Shown in pieces: positions 42,832 through 52,057 of a stretch of 64,000 nt of DNA (positions within the stretch are counted from its first letter, which is position 1; each line of letters starts with the position of its first letter). The notes below the pieces were generated by a model, which searched no databases, was not told where the DNA came from, and saw nothing but the letters and a program-made list of their open reading frames with translations. The translations under genes and the position numbers were made by a program. Source of the stretch: Mesorhizobium sp. M4B.F.Ca.ET.203.01.1.1. Its GTDB lineage: Bacteria > Pseudomonadota > Alphaproteobacteria > Rhizobiales > Rhizobiaceae. The stretch is from assembly GCF_004791025.1 (NCBI RefSeq), contig NZ_SRUO01000007.1, positions 62,001 to 126,000 on the forward strand. Reading direction: 5' to 3'.

Positions 42832-42998
42832 GATTGCACGTCGTCCCCGGGAAAGGCTGATTTGGGCGCTCCTAGCATTTTTGCCCGCGCGGTCAAAGGC
42901 CGCGCTTGTGCTTAAGGCCTGTGGATTGACCAAGCCGGCTTGCCTGATCGGGACGCAGGGGTTATCGCCTCTGGCGACGCAACCGTACAGGACTGCCC

Positions 42999-43679
42999 AT
43001 GACCCGACCGATCATCGTGTTCGACCTCGACGGGACGCTGGTCGACACGGCGCCGGACCTGCTCGACAGCTTGAACCACAGCCTGGCGGCCAATGCGCTG
43101 GCGGCTGTCGACGAGGCCGGCTTCAAGCGCTTCGTCGGCCATGGCGGGCGGGTGATGATCGAGCGGGCGCATGCCGCGCAGCAGCGGGCGCTGGCGGTGG
43201 AGGAGCATGACCGGCTGCTGCAGCTGTTCCTCGACCACTACACGCTCAACATTCCCGGCAAGTCGCGCCCCTACCCCGGCGTTGTCGAGGCGCTCGACCG
43301 CTTCAAGGCCGCCGGTTATTTGCTGGCGATCTGCACCAACAAATACGAGGGCAATTCGGTGGCGCTGATCGGCGCGCTTGGCCTGGCGCGGTATTTCGCC
43401 GCGATCGCCGGCCAGGACACCTTCGCCTTCCGCAAGCCCGACCCGCGCCATCTCACCGAAACCATCAGGCTGGCCGGCGGCGACCCGCACCGCGCGGTGA
43501 TGGTCGGCGATTCGCAGACCGACATCGATACCGCCAAGGCCGCCGGCATTCCGGTGGTGGCCGTCGATTTCGGCTACACCGAGCGCCATGTCAGGGAATT
43601 CGAGCCGTCGGCGGTGATCTCGCATTTCGACGCGCTGACGCTCGGCCTGGCCGAGCGGCTGATCGACGCCGCGGCCTGA
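42999..43679 (+). CDS. gph: Phosphoglycolate phosphatase, HAD family
   Basis: This 226-residue HAD hydrolase has motif [19 protein letters not shown] (two Asp), motif [12 protein letters not shown], a Lys at FAFRKPDP and motif [21 protein letters not shown] helical cap domain lies between residues 16 and 85. It removes phosphate from 2-phosphoglycolate made during DNA repair or oxygenation reactions. It stands alone, divergent from rpiA, and is followed by a tRNA gene. Confidence 0.9.
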   Translation: MTRPIIVFDLDGTLVDTAPDLLDSLNHSLAANALAAVDEAGFKRFVGHGGRVMIERAHAAQQRALAVEEHDRLLQLFLDHYTLNIPGKSRPYPGVVEALDRFKAAGYLLAICTNKYEGNSVALIGALGLARYFAAIAGQDTFAFRKPDPRHLTETIRLAGGDPHRAVMVGDSQTDIDTAKAAGIPVVAVDFGYTERHVREFEPSAVISHFDALTLGLAERLIDAAA

Positions 43680-43808
43680 GCAAAAACAAGGCCGTATCCG
43701 GTCCGCCGATCCCGCAATCGCGATCCTTCGGGGACCAGCGGCACATCGCTTGACTTCGGCAGCCTGCCTCCCTTATATCGCGGCTCGCTTGGCCTTCGGG
43801 CAACGAGC

Positions 43809-43883
43809 GGGCGATTAGCTCAGCGGGAGAGCACACCCTTCACACGGGTGGGGTCGCAGGTTCAATCCCTGCATCGCCCACCA
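43809..43883 (+). tRNA. tRNA-Val(CAC)
   Basis: This is a 75-nt tRNA: acceptor stem GGGCGAT/ATCGCCC, D-arm AGCTCAGCGGGAGAGC, anticodon loop TTCACAC between CACCC and GGGTG (anticodon CAC), T-arm GCAGGTTCAATCCCTGC, discriminator A and an encoded CCA at 43881-43883. Confidence 0.95.
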
Positions 43884-43909
43884 TCCAACCTGACGAAACG
43901 GTTGGATGG
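43881..43909 (+). terminator. Hairpin after tRNA-Val
   Basis: A perfect 10-bp stem CCATCCAACC/GGTTGGATGG with a 9-nt loop begins at the tRNA CCA end. It has no T-run but is placed to stop or process the tRNA transcript. Confidence 0.5.
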
Positions 43910-44341
43910 CTGGCCTTCACTGAATTGCACCGGCACTCTTGGGAAGCCCTTCACGCGACGGGCCGCCACCATGCCTGCGCGCGCCGGCAATCGCGTGGCC
44001 CGCCGCGATGTGACAGCCTTCACAGACCTTCAGCGGGTTCTCGCGCAACGTAAAGCGGCTCGGCCAACATATGTCGGCCAGCCGAGTGAAGTCTGCGCGA
44101 TCTGGAAGGCAACCGGTCCAGGTAGGGATTTTCGATCGCCGGACGTTTCACAGTTGCCGTCCGCGCGCGTCACGGCTCCTCCCGCCGCGCGCGGACGGCC
44201 TTCCGCGCACTGCGCATCGGGCACCAGATGGGGGCAACGCCGCGCCATCTGACCGCGCAACTGCATGGATCAACGCCGGGGGCTTTGACGCCGTCCTTTG
44301 TTGCCGTAAACTTCGGCGAGGGCGGCAATCGGGACATCAAC
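43910..44341. other. Gap between tRNA-Val and the CRP-like gene
   Basis: No gene is supported in 432 bp. The frame of the CRP-like gene is open back to 44228, but the added residues have no family match. The region should hold its promoter. Confidence 0.35.
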
Positions 44342-45028
44342 ATGGCTTTCGCCAGCGCGAACGACAGGAACGACCTGCCGCGCCTGGCGCGGATCGATCC
44401 GCGCCAGTTCGAACTTCTGTTCAGCGGCTGCAAGGTCGAGCGCTATGCCGCCGGCCAGCACCTCTTCGTCCAGGAGGATGCCGCCGACCGCATCTACGGC
44501 GTCATGAGCGGCACTGTGGAGATCTCGATCTATTCGCCGGGCGGCCAGAAGCTGGTCGCCAATATCGAATTGTCGCGCAGCCTGGTCGGCGAGATCGGCG
44601 CGCTCGACGGACGCCCGCGCACGGCAACCGCCATCTGCCTCACCGCGTGCGAGCTGGTTTCGCTAAGCCGCGCGCAACTCTTTGATCGGATTGAGAAAAA
44701 TCCCCCGCTTGCGCGCGCCATGATCGATTTGCTGTGCGCCCGGCTGCGCTGGGTCAGCGGCGAGCTCGGCGATCAGGCCTTCTTCGGCATCGAGGCCAGG
44801 CTGGCCAAGCGGCTGGTGTTCCTGGGCGGCGTGATGGCCGACGGGGACGGCTGGATACCGATCTCGCAATCGGAGCTGGGGGAGTTCCTTGGCGCGACGC
44901 GCGAGTCGGTCAACAAGACGCTGAACGACTGGCGCAGCCGCCGGATCATCGACATTAAGCGCGGCGGCCTGCGCATAACCGACGCCAGGGCGCTCAGTAC
45001 CATTGCCGAATCGCAGGACGACGACTGA
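44342..45028 (+). CDS. CRP/FNR-family regulator, CRP-like
   Basis: This 228-residue regulator has an N-terminal cyclic nucleotide-binding barrel. The phosphate-binding region is SLVGEIGALDGRPRTATAIC: GE-I and R-T-A stand where CRP has its cAMP contacts. There is no FNR-type Cys cluster. A dimer helix follows, then a winged HTH, ISQSELGEFLGATRESVNKT, in which RE-x-VNK resembles the recognition helix RETVGR of CRP. This predicts TGTGA-type targets, and such a site lies 4 kb away before the P450–DyP gene. The two genes converge, 29 bp apart. The start at 44342 is the best fit; an upstream GTG is possible. Confidence 0.85.
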   Translation: MAFASANDRNDLPRLARIDPRQFELLFSGCKVERYAAGQHLFVQEDAADRIYGVMSGTVEISIYSPGGQKLVANIELSRSLVGEIGALDGRPRTATAICLTACELVSLSRAQLFDRIEKNPPLARAMIDLLCARLRWVSGELGDQAFFGIEARLAKRLVFLGGVMADGDGWIPISQSELGEFLGATRESVNKTLNDWRSRRIIDIKRGGLRITDARALSTIAESQDDD

Positions 45029-45057
45029 GGGCCTCATTTCGCCATTCGGCACCCGAA

Positions 45058-48000
45058 TCAGAGCCGCGAGATCAGATAGCGCAGCGCGGATTTGCCGGGC
45101 ATGAAGAAATAGCCCCCTCCCCGCGTGGTGACGAATTGCGGTATCCCTTTCAGCACCGTTACGCCTTCCCAGGACGGGATGGTGAACCTGCCGTCGCCGC
45201 TGCGCGAGCCGATCGTCGGATCCTTTTCGCCGACCAGCCCCTGGAACGAGGTCGATGAGACCCAGGTCTGCTGCATGAATTCGTACTGGCGCTCGATGTC
45301 CGCGTTGAGGCACATGAACAGCAGGCCCTTCTCGACCTTTGCACCCTTCCGGTCCTGCTTCTGGTAGGGGCGGCCGACGCGGATGATGCGGTGGCGCTTG
45401 CCGATCTGGGTCTGCGTCTCGCGGTCCTCGCCAAGCGAGTCGCGCGGATTGGAGCGGCGTATGTGGGCGCCGAGCGGGCAGCGGTGTCCCTGCGGATCCT
45501 CGACGCCGAGGGTGAAATCATTGTCGACGCCGCGTCCGGGGCGGCCGTCCGGGTTGCGCACCAGCGAGCTGCCGTCCGGCCAGCGGCCGAGCATCTTGGC
45601 GGCCACCCAGCGCGGCGTGATCGCCGGATTGCCGGTCTCGCCCGCTGCCTGCGCGGCGGCCGCCTTGCAGTAATCCTCGAAGCGTTCGACGTGCTGTTCG
45701 AACTGGCGCATCACGAGGAAGGAGCCGTTGCGGCCGAAATCGTGCGGCGGTGGCGGCTGTCCGGCGATCTGCCGGTTGCGGCGCACGGCCGACAGGATGC
45801 CGGAGCGGTCCTGCGCGGCCGGAACGGAGGGTGAAGCCGGATAGAAGCCGTGCTCGTCGCGATAGCCGAACAGGAATTCGCCGGGCGCGACCAGATGCAT
45901 GGGTGCAGCACCCGCGTTGGCCCGCGCCGTGCCCCTGACGATCGGTTGCGAGACACCGTCGACGAAGCCGAAATGCTCGACCGCGCGCTTGCCTTCCCGC
46001 TTCACCGCGAGCGGCAGTTCCGAAACCAGCACCATCCCCGCGCCCGACGTCTTCTTCTTCAGCGAAGCAAGCTCGGTTTTCAGCATCTCGGGGCTTTCCG
46101 CATAGCAGACGACGACGGCGTGCACCGGTTTCTGCAGTGAACCCCACTGCCAATTGTCGGGAACGCTGTCGCCGAGATCGTCCAGGATACGGCTGCGTTC
46201 GGGATTGCCCATGCCGTGGCGAAAGGCGACGGGGAACGTGCCGAGCGGGTCGCCGTCGACGCCGCCGCCCAGTCCGAGGCGGCGAAGGCCGTCAGGGCCG
46301 AATGCCAGCGTCAAGGCGCGTTCGCGCGGCACGCCATCGCCAAAACTCGCGCGGGCAACGACGAATTCGAGCCAGGCCTTGCGGCTTGCCCTGGACAGGG
46401 TCTCCGGTATGGCGATCGCCAACATATGCGCATGCGCAAGCGCTCCGAACGGACCGAAGAAGATGGACTGGATCTCGCCGGTTTCGAGCTGCTGCTCGAG
46501 CGGCGGCGGGAAGGCCGAACTGATATTGGCCAGCAGCGAGGTTGTTTTCTGAACGGCGGTTCTTTCGGTCGCCAGCCGCGGCAGCGAACCGAACAGGCTC
46601 AGCCAGTCGCGCGCCTCGTTGTCGCTAGCCGAAGCGATGCCGCGCCTGATCCGGGAATTGATCCGGATGGCCGCGGTATTGAGCTCGCGGTAGGCCGAAT
46701 ACCAGAACAAGGTCGGCACCTGCTGCCGCCGTGCCCAGCGCTTGAACCGGTCGCCGTCGCGCGCGCCATCGAGGAAGAGCCAGCGCGTGCGCGGATAGCC
46801 CTCGGTGTTGCTCCACACACCGGTGAGCCCGGAAGCGGCCTTGGCGATGAAATCCTCCAGGTAGCTTTCCCAGCTGCCGCCATAGTTGGAGAAGAACATC
46901 AGCCTGTTGGTGCCTGGCAAAAGCACCCAGCGGGCGAAATGGATGGTGTTGATGGTGCCGAGGAAGCCTGGCCGGTACACTTTCCGGGCCGTGATCGAGA
47001 TCAGATAGAAAGACAGCCTGAGCGCCAGCCGCCGCAGGAGTCCGGCCTTCATCGTCGAGATCGCCGTCATATGGTTTTGCGCGGCGCGATCCTCATGCAC
47101 GATGATCTTGTCCAGCGCCTGCAGGTCGACCGGCGTGTTATGCGGACGGTCGATGTCTTCGAGGCGCCGCAAGGCGATGAAGCAGACGCCAAGCGCCACC
47201 GCGATCATCGCGATGAGCCCGAGCACGGCTAGCAGAAGCGCGGTGCCGGCAATGGCGATGGTGGCGAAGCTGAGACCGCTCGGATCGCCGAACACCAGCT
47301 TGTAGGTCAACTTCCAGGAGACGAGCACCACGACCGCGACGGCCACCAGCATTGGCGGCGCCAGCAGCGTGGTGGTGATGGCCCGCCACCATTTTCCGGG
47401 CGGGCTTTCGAGCAGGCTTTCAGCCGGCTGGAAAGCCCAGTCGAACCTGCCCAGCGAGCGCACGTGCCGGCGCGCCTCGGCGAGCACGGCGGCGGCGTCG
47501 CCATTGCCGGCGCGCGGCCGCTCGGCGATGTCGCGCACGATGCCGGCAAGCTCGGCTTCGGCCAGGATGCGGCGGACCGAATGACCCGGCGTGCCGGAAA
47601 ACACCAGTCCTGCATTGCTGCCGAAGGATGGCGATATCTCGATATTGTGCTGGCGCAGGAAGTCGCTCAGCGCGCCGCCATCTGGCAGGCCGCAGACGTC
47701 CTTGAAGATCGGCCGCAGCCGGTGGCCGATGGCCTGGGAGACGGCATCGATGACCTCGCTGGCGCTGCCGTCGCCGGAGATTTCGAGAACCAGAGCGCCT
47801 TTCTCGACGCCGGAAGCGTCCTCGATTTCGCCGGTGCCGGCCACGGCGAGGCTGGTGAAGTGAATGGTGCCGGCGGTGTCGAGCGCGGCGCTCATCTCCT
47901 CGATGGCCGGATTGTCGAGCATGGCGACCTTGTCGCGGATGGCGTCCAGCGGCACGGACCGGACGACCGGACAGACCACTGTCACCATCGACTGATCGAC

Positions 48001-49308
48001 GGTGTGGCAGAACGCCGGCTGCTCGAAATCGACCTTGAGGCTTTCCGGATAGGCGCCGATGTTGGTAAGGCGTCCGGCCCTGCCGCTGGCGCGGCGCAGC
48101 TTCTCCTTGCCGAACAGCGCGCGCAGGCTTTCGCCGATCTGGATCCTGGCGATCTCGGCGCCGATGCACAGATGGATGCCGTGCCCGAACACCAGATAGT
48201 CGCGATGCGGGCGCGTTGTGTCGAAATCGTTCGGGTTCTGCACCGCGTCAGGGTCGAACATCGCCGACAGTGTCGCCGGCATCACCACCGTTCCGGCCTT
48301 CACCAGCCGCTCGCGGCGCGTCCCCCTGGCGATGGTCGCGTCGCGCGAGGTATAGCGCCACGGGCCGACCCAGATCGGCTTGAAGCGCATGGCCTCCATG
48401 ATCGCCCGGTCCAGCTTCGCCGTGTCGTTTTCGGCGAGCGCCGCGTCGATGGCCTGCCTGGCATCGGGCCGCGACAGGATGACGTCCAGGCAATTGCCGC
48501 CGGCCAGCACATTGGTCGGCACGAAGCCGGCGATCATGCCCAGCATGATCGAATGGATGTCCGGGCGCGACAGCCGGCCCTGGTCGAGCAAGGCGACAAG
48601 CCGCGCCAGCGGCTGGTCCTTCTGGCCCTTTTCCCTGATCGCGTCGATGGAGCGGTCGATGACCTTGATCAACCGATCGCCGCCGACAACGGCAAGCTCG
48701 CGCGTGGCTGGTTTGGCCGTAGGATCGGAAAAGAACAGCGCGCTCAAGGCGATCGCCCAGTCGGCGAACTCGGATTCGTCGTCGATCTCAAGCCCGAAAT
48801 AGTCGCGGCAGATATGCACCGGCAGGAGCTTCAGCAGCCCGGCGATGGCGTCGAAGCCGGGGCTCGCGGCCGTCATGATGTCCCTGGAATGGCGCGCCGC
48901 GATCGGTCGAACCTTGGCCTCGACCTCGGCCGGCGGAAAGGCGCTCAGCACCGACGATTTCATCTGCCGGTAGGCGGCGCCGTCCTGCATGCCGAGGATG
49001 AAATTCGAGCCCCGCGCCAGCTCGGCCATCTCCGGTCCGTAAGGCGTCTCGAACTCGTCGCCGCGCTCCAATATGTCGCGAACGTCGGCATTCCTGGTGA
49101 CGAGCAGGAAATTGCCGAAACCGAGGTTTGGCTTGAAGCGGCGCAGCAGCGCGAGGGCCCAGCGGGGATCGTTGAAGAAGAAGCCGGCGATGCGCGAAGC
49201 CAGGCCGTTGGTGCGCAGCCGTTCGATGTCGAAAGGCGGCATTTCCGACAGCGGTCGCTGGCTTTTCTGGGCTGCGCGGACCTTATCGAAATACTTTAAC
49301 TTGATCAT
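45058..49308 (-). CDS. Cytochrome P450–membrane–DyP-type peroxidase fusion
   Basis: This is a single 1416-codon frame. Residues 1-430 form a P450: I-helix GMIAGFVPTN (258-267, without the usual acid–Thr pair), ExxR at 305-308, and haem-ligand Cys381 in VFGHGIHLCIG. Residues 435-600 form a new domain that begins CHTVDQSMVTVVCP. Two membrane helices lie at about 648-668 and 682-712. Residues 735-890 hold a conserved-looking block (FFSNYGGSWESYLEDFI). The C-terminal part (about 940-1416) is a DyP-like peroxidase with GFVDGVSQP (Asp1117) and proximal His1282 in GAHIRRSNPR. No stop, frameshift or change of codon use interrupts it. Reaction and substrate are unknown. Confidence 0.9.
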   Translation of the reverse strand: MIKLKYFDKVRAAQKSQRPLSEMPPFDIERLRTNGLASRIAGFFFNDPRWALALLRRFKPNLGFGNFLLVTRNADVRDILERGDEFETPYGPEMAELARGSNFILGMQDGAAYRQMKSSVLSAFPPAEVEAKVRPIAARHSRDIMTAASPGFDAIAGLLKLLPVHICRDYFGLEIDDESEFADWAIALSALFFSDPTAKPATRELAVVGGDRLIKVIDRSIDAIREKGQKDQPLARLVALLDQGRLSRPDIHSIMLGMIAGFVPTNVLAGGNCLDVILSRPDARQAIDAALAENDTAKLDRAIMEAMRFKPIWVGPWRYTSRDATIARGTRRERLVKAGTVVMPATLSAMFDPDAVQNPNDFDTTRPHRDYLVFGHGIHLCIGAEIARIQIGESLRALFGKEKLRRASGRAGRLTNIGAYPESLKVDFEQPAFCHTVDQSMVTVVCPVVRSVPLDAIRDKVAMLDNPAIEEMSAALDTAGTIHFTSLAVAGTGEIEDASGVEKGALVLEISGDGSASEVIDAVSQAIGHRLRPIFKDVCGLPDGGALSDFLRQHNIEISPSFGSNAGLVFSGTPGHSVRRILAEAELAGIVRDIAERPRAGNGDAAAVLAEARRHVRSLGRFDWAFQPAESLLESPPGKWWRAITTTLLAPPMLVAVAVVVLVSWKLTYKLVFGDPSGLSFATIAIAGTALLLAVLGLIAMIAVALGVCFIALRRLEDIDRPHNTPVDLQALDKIIVHEDRAAQNHMTAISTMKAGLLRRLALRLSFYLISITARKVYRPGFLGTINTIHFARWVLLPGTNRLMFFSNYGGSWESYLEDFIAKAASGLTGVWSNTEGYPRTRWLFLDGARDGDRFKRWARRQQVPTLFWYSAYRELNTAAIRINSRIRRGIASASDNEARDWLSLFGSLPRLATERTAVQKTTSLLANISSAFPPPLEQQLETGEIQSIFFGPFGALAHAHMLAIAIPETLSRASRKAWLEFVVARASFGDGVPRERALTLAFGPDGLRRLGLGGGVDGDPLGTFPVAFRHGMGNPERSRILDDLGDSVPDNWQWGSLQKPVHAVVVCYAESPEMLKTELASLKKKTSGAGMVLVSELPLAVKREGKRAVEHFGFVDGVSQPIVRGTARANAGAAPMHLVAPGEFLFGYRDEHGFYPASPSVPAAQDRSGILSAVRRNRQIAGQPPPPHDFGRNGSFLVMRQFEQHVERFEDYCKAAAAQAAGETGNPAITPRWVAAKMLGRWPDGSSLVRNPDGRPGRGVDNDFTLGVEDPQGHRCPLGAHIRRSNPRDSLGEDRETQTQIGKRHRIIRVGRPYQKQDRKGAKVEKGLLFMCLNADIERQYEFMQQTWVSSTSFQGLVGEKDPTIGSRSGDGRFTIPSWEGVTVLKGIPQFVTTRGGGYFFMPGKSALRYLISRL

Positions 49309-49387
49309 TCGCGTTCAAGCCCCCCGGCTGTCCACGTCATTGCGATACCGGCCGTCTCATGGCCTAGGTTTGCATCGTTCCGGCGTA

Positions 49388-49403
49388 TGTGATTCTCTTC
49401 ACA
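49388..49403. promoter_or_regulatory. Perfect CRP-type palindrome
   Basis: TGTGATTCTCTTCACA is a full TGTGA-N6-TCACA match in the 129-bp gap between the cyclase and the P450–DyP gene, centred 87 bp before the latter's ATG. A CRP-like regulator gene and an adenylate cyclase gene flank the P450–DyP gene. Confidence 0.65.
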
Positions 49404-49437
49404 GTCATGACATCCAGCCACCAGCCGGTCCGCGAAA

Positions 49438-51222
49438 TCACGTCGCAGACCGCGCCAGTTCGAAATTGGCAATGAGGAATTCATTGGCGGATTTGTCGGC
49501 GAACGGTATCCAGCGCACGCGCTGTTCGGAGAAATCCGGATGCCTTGTCTCGAAAATTGCCAGTTCGCGCCTGGCCTCATCGGCGCGGCCGCTGCGCATA
49601 AGCGCGCCGATCTTCAGATACCTGGCGTAGAAATAGCCTGGCGACAGGTTGAGCGAGCGGTCGGCCGTGGCGATCACGGCCGGCCAGTTCTCGACGAAAC
49701 TGTAGGCGACCGCCAGTTCTCCCAGATTGTGGAACCGATAGAGGTCGAAGGGGCTCAGCCGCTCGGTGTCGAGGAAGAACGGTATCGCGTCGGCGGCGTC
49801 GCCGAGCAAAAGCTTGGCGCTGCCCATGGCCGAGCGCGCGAAGGCAAAGCTCGGGTTGATGTGCAGCGCTTCCTTCAGATGCTCGATCGCGGCCCGCGGC
49901 TGTCCCCGCATGATATCGATGACGCCGAGATGGGCGTGCGGACGCGCATCCAGGCTGTCCATCAGCAAGGCCTTGCGCGCGTACTGCTGGACCTTGTCGA
50001 GGTCGTCGCTGTCGCCGAAACGCAGCCACGCCCGCCAAAAATACCACCATGCCAGCTCGTTCAGCACGGCGCTGGAATTGGGGTCCTCACGATAGGCCTT
50101 TTCGAAGAAATCCAGGGCGATCTCGGTATCGCCGCGCGTGCGCCGGTTCATGTGCCAGCGACCGCGCCGCACCAATTGCCAGGTCTCGAGGCTTTCCCAC
50201 GGCACCTGGAAGGTGCGCGCCTGTTCGGCCCGGTCGACTTCCTTGTCGAGCATCGAGACGATCTCGCTGCCGATCTGGTCGCGCAGCTTGAAGATGTCGA
50301 CGAGGTCGCGGTCGAAGCGCTGCGACCAGACCAGACGTCCATTCGACGTATCGGCCAGCGAAGTGTTGAGCCGGATCTGCCCGCCATTGCGCGTCAGCGT
50401 GCCACTGACGATGTAGCGCGCGCCGAGCGCATTGCCGATCACCCGGGTTCCCAGGCTGTCGTCGCGGAACTGGAAGCTGGAACTCTTGGCGATCACCGAA
50501 AGCCACCTCGTATTCGAGAGGCCGTAGATGATATCCTCGGCGATGCCATCGGCCATGTAGCCGACATCGCGCTCGCCGCCATTGCCTGCGAAAGGCAGCA
50601 CGGCGATCGCTGGCGGGCCCTTGGGCGGCGCCTTTTGCGGGCTGAAGGCGGGAGAAATGGCAGCGAGCGGCGCCGACGGCGACGCTCCGCTGCCGCCGCC
50701 GCGGCCGGCTATCAGGACGCGCACCGGCAAGGCGATGTTCTTCAGCATGAATTCGCCGAGATCGGTGAACTCGGCGGCTGTCTTGTCCTTCACGTGGTGC
50801 CATGTCGTCTCCGAGATGGCCAGCCCGTCATGCGGCGCGAACTCCTGCAGCCTGGCGGCGATGTTGACGTCGTCGCCGTAGAGCCTCCCCTCGCGCACGA
50901 TGACGTCGCCGGTGTTGATGCCGGCCCGGAACGGCATGCGCATGTCCTCGGCCACGGATGCATTGAGCGCGACGACCCTGCCCTGGAAATCGAAGGCGGC
51001 GCGCAGGGCCTCGATCGGGTTGCCGAATTCGGCCATGATGCTGTCGCCGGCATCGCCGAAGGTACGGCCGCCGAACGCGGCGCAACTGTCGGCGATGATG
51101 TCGCGCCGCTCCTCGAAGGCGGCGACGGCCAGCTCGTCGTCGATGCCCATCAATCGCGAGAATCCGACGGCGTCGATAGAAATGATGGTCGCCAGCTGAC
51201 GGGTGTAGTTCCGTTCAGCCAT
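49438..51222 (-). CDS. Class III adenylate cyclase with TolB-like and TPR domains
   Basis: This 594-residue protein has an N-terminal cyclase homology domain (10-175). The metal-binding Asp residues are D17 (IISIDAVGFSRLMG) and D60 (FGDAGDSIMAEFG). YGDDVNIAARLQ holds the transition-state Asn and Arg. A Pro/Ala linker (190-210) and a TolB/FlgO-like domain (AIAVLPFAGNGGERDVGYMA) follow, then several TPR-like helical pairs to the C-terminus. The layout is common in rhizobia, which carry many such cyclases. It lies upstream of, and co-oriented with, the P450–DyP gene, suggesting it could supply cAMP for a nearby CRP-type switch. The ATG at 51222 was chosen over 51258. Confidence 0.88.
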   Translation of the reverse strand: MAERNYTRQLATIISIDAVGFSRLMGIDDELAVAAFEERRDIIADSCAAFGGRTFGDAGDSIMAEFGNPIEALRAAFDFQGRVVALNASVAEDMRMPFRAGINTGDVIVREGRLYGDDVNIAARLQEFAPHDGLAISETTWHHVKDKTAAEFTDLGEFMLKNIALPVRVLIAGRGGGSGASPSAPLAAISPAFSPQKAPPKGPPAIAVLPFAGNGGERDVGYMADGIAEDIIYGLSNTRWLSVIAKSSSFQFRDDSLGTRVIGNALGARYIVSGTLTRNGGQIRLNTSLADTSNGRLVWSQRFDRDLVDIFKLRDQIGSEIVSMLDKEVDRAEQARTFQVPWESLETWQLVRRGRWHMNRRTRGDTEIALDFFEKAYREDPNSSAVLNELAWWYFWRAWLRFGDSDDLDKVQQYARKALLMDSLDARPHAHLGVIDIMRGQPRAAIEHLKEALHINPSFAFARSAMGSAKLLLGDAADAIPFFLDTERLSPFDLYRFHNLGELAVAYSFVENWPAVIATADRSLNLSPGYFYARYLKIGALMRSGRADEARRELAIFETRHPDFSEQRVRWIPFADKSANEFLIANFELARSAT

Positions 51223-51643
51223 GGTCAAAGCCCCCGGTCCCTGCTTGCGGTCCAGCACGGGCGACTTCCGCTTTGTTGAACACTTCGCCGTTTGCCGACG
51301 GAAAATCCTCGGCAGGCTCGGCGCGCCGTTGCCACCCTGTTATGTCGGCAAGTCTAACAGGGTCTTCGCAAAAGCTCTACCACGATCCGCTAATAGAACG
51401 CAGCGCGCGACCGGCTGCATGGTTAGCCGTTTGTTACTCAAGTTCTGCCTCGCGAATTTTCGCTTACGTATTGAAATATCATCGGTTTATATGTTTCAAA
51501 CGTGGCGAAAGCACATCGACGACGGCGCCGCCCCGCGGTCCGCCATGCCGACCTGGAACAGGCGTTGTGCTCACTGGCGGAACCAACCGGGACGCGAGCG
51601 AGTTCCTTACGGCACACATGCGAGCACGAGATGAGGGGCTATC
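51223..51643. other. Divergent intergenic region
   Basis: No gene is supported in 421 bp between the cyclase and the PepSY-like gene. The segment 51430-51500 is AT-richer and may hold promoters. Short frames here lack family features. Confidence 0.35.
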
Positions 51644-51910
51644 ATGCGTACTGTTGTTTTGGCGACCGGCCTTACTGTTCTTCTCCTCGGTGGGCCGGCC
51701 TTCGCGGCCGATGCAAAGCCGCTGCCGCCGCCCAATGCCAAGAAACTGTCGGAAATCCTTGCCAAGGTCGAGCAACGCGCCGACTTCCGCTATGTGAAGG
51801 AAGTCGACTGGGACGATGGTGTCTACACCGTCACCTATTACACGACCGACCGGGCGAAGGTCGAAATCGCCTATGATCCGGTGACCGCCGAACCCAGCGA
51901 GGCCCGATAG
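51644..51910 (+). CDS. PepSY-like small exported protein
   Basis: This 88-residue protein has a signal peptide (MRTVVLATGLTVLLLGGPAF, cleaved after AFA). The mature domain, LSEILAKVEQRADFRYVKEV then WDDGVYTVTYYTTDRAKVEI, resembles a single PepSY repeat, with the pattern of helix, strand and hairpin and a YDPVT end. PepSY domains are often protease inhibitors or sensors in the periplasm. GAGGGG lies five bases before the ATG. Confidence 0.75.
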   Translation: MRTVVLATGLTVLLLGGPAFAADAKPLPPPNAKKLSEILAKVEQRADFRYVKEVDWDDGVYTVTYYTTDRAKVEIAYDPVTAEPSEAR

Positions 51911-52057
51911 AGGCGCGCTCGCGGCGCCCGCTCGGCCATCCGTACAGGGCGACCCTCCCGATCGCGGCGAACGCGAGCGCGAGCGCCGCCCCTTGCGTCG
52001 AACCGTCTTTGATGGCTGACTGCTGCTCCACGATTGCGGGCACGGGGGTGCGGGGCA

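Noticed and set aside
47464..49299. A 611-codon open frame on the plus strand opposite the P450–DyP gene
   Set aside because: It is antisense to clear P450 motifs and has no family features. Long antisense frames are expected in high-GC DNA.
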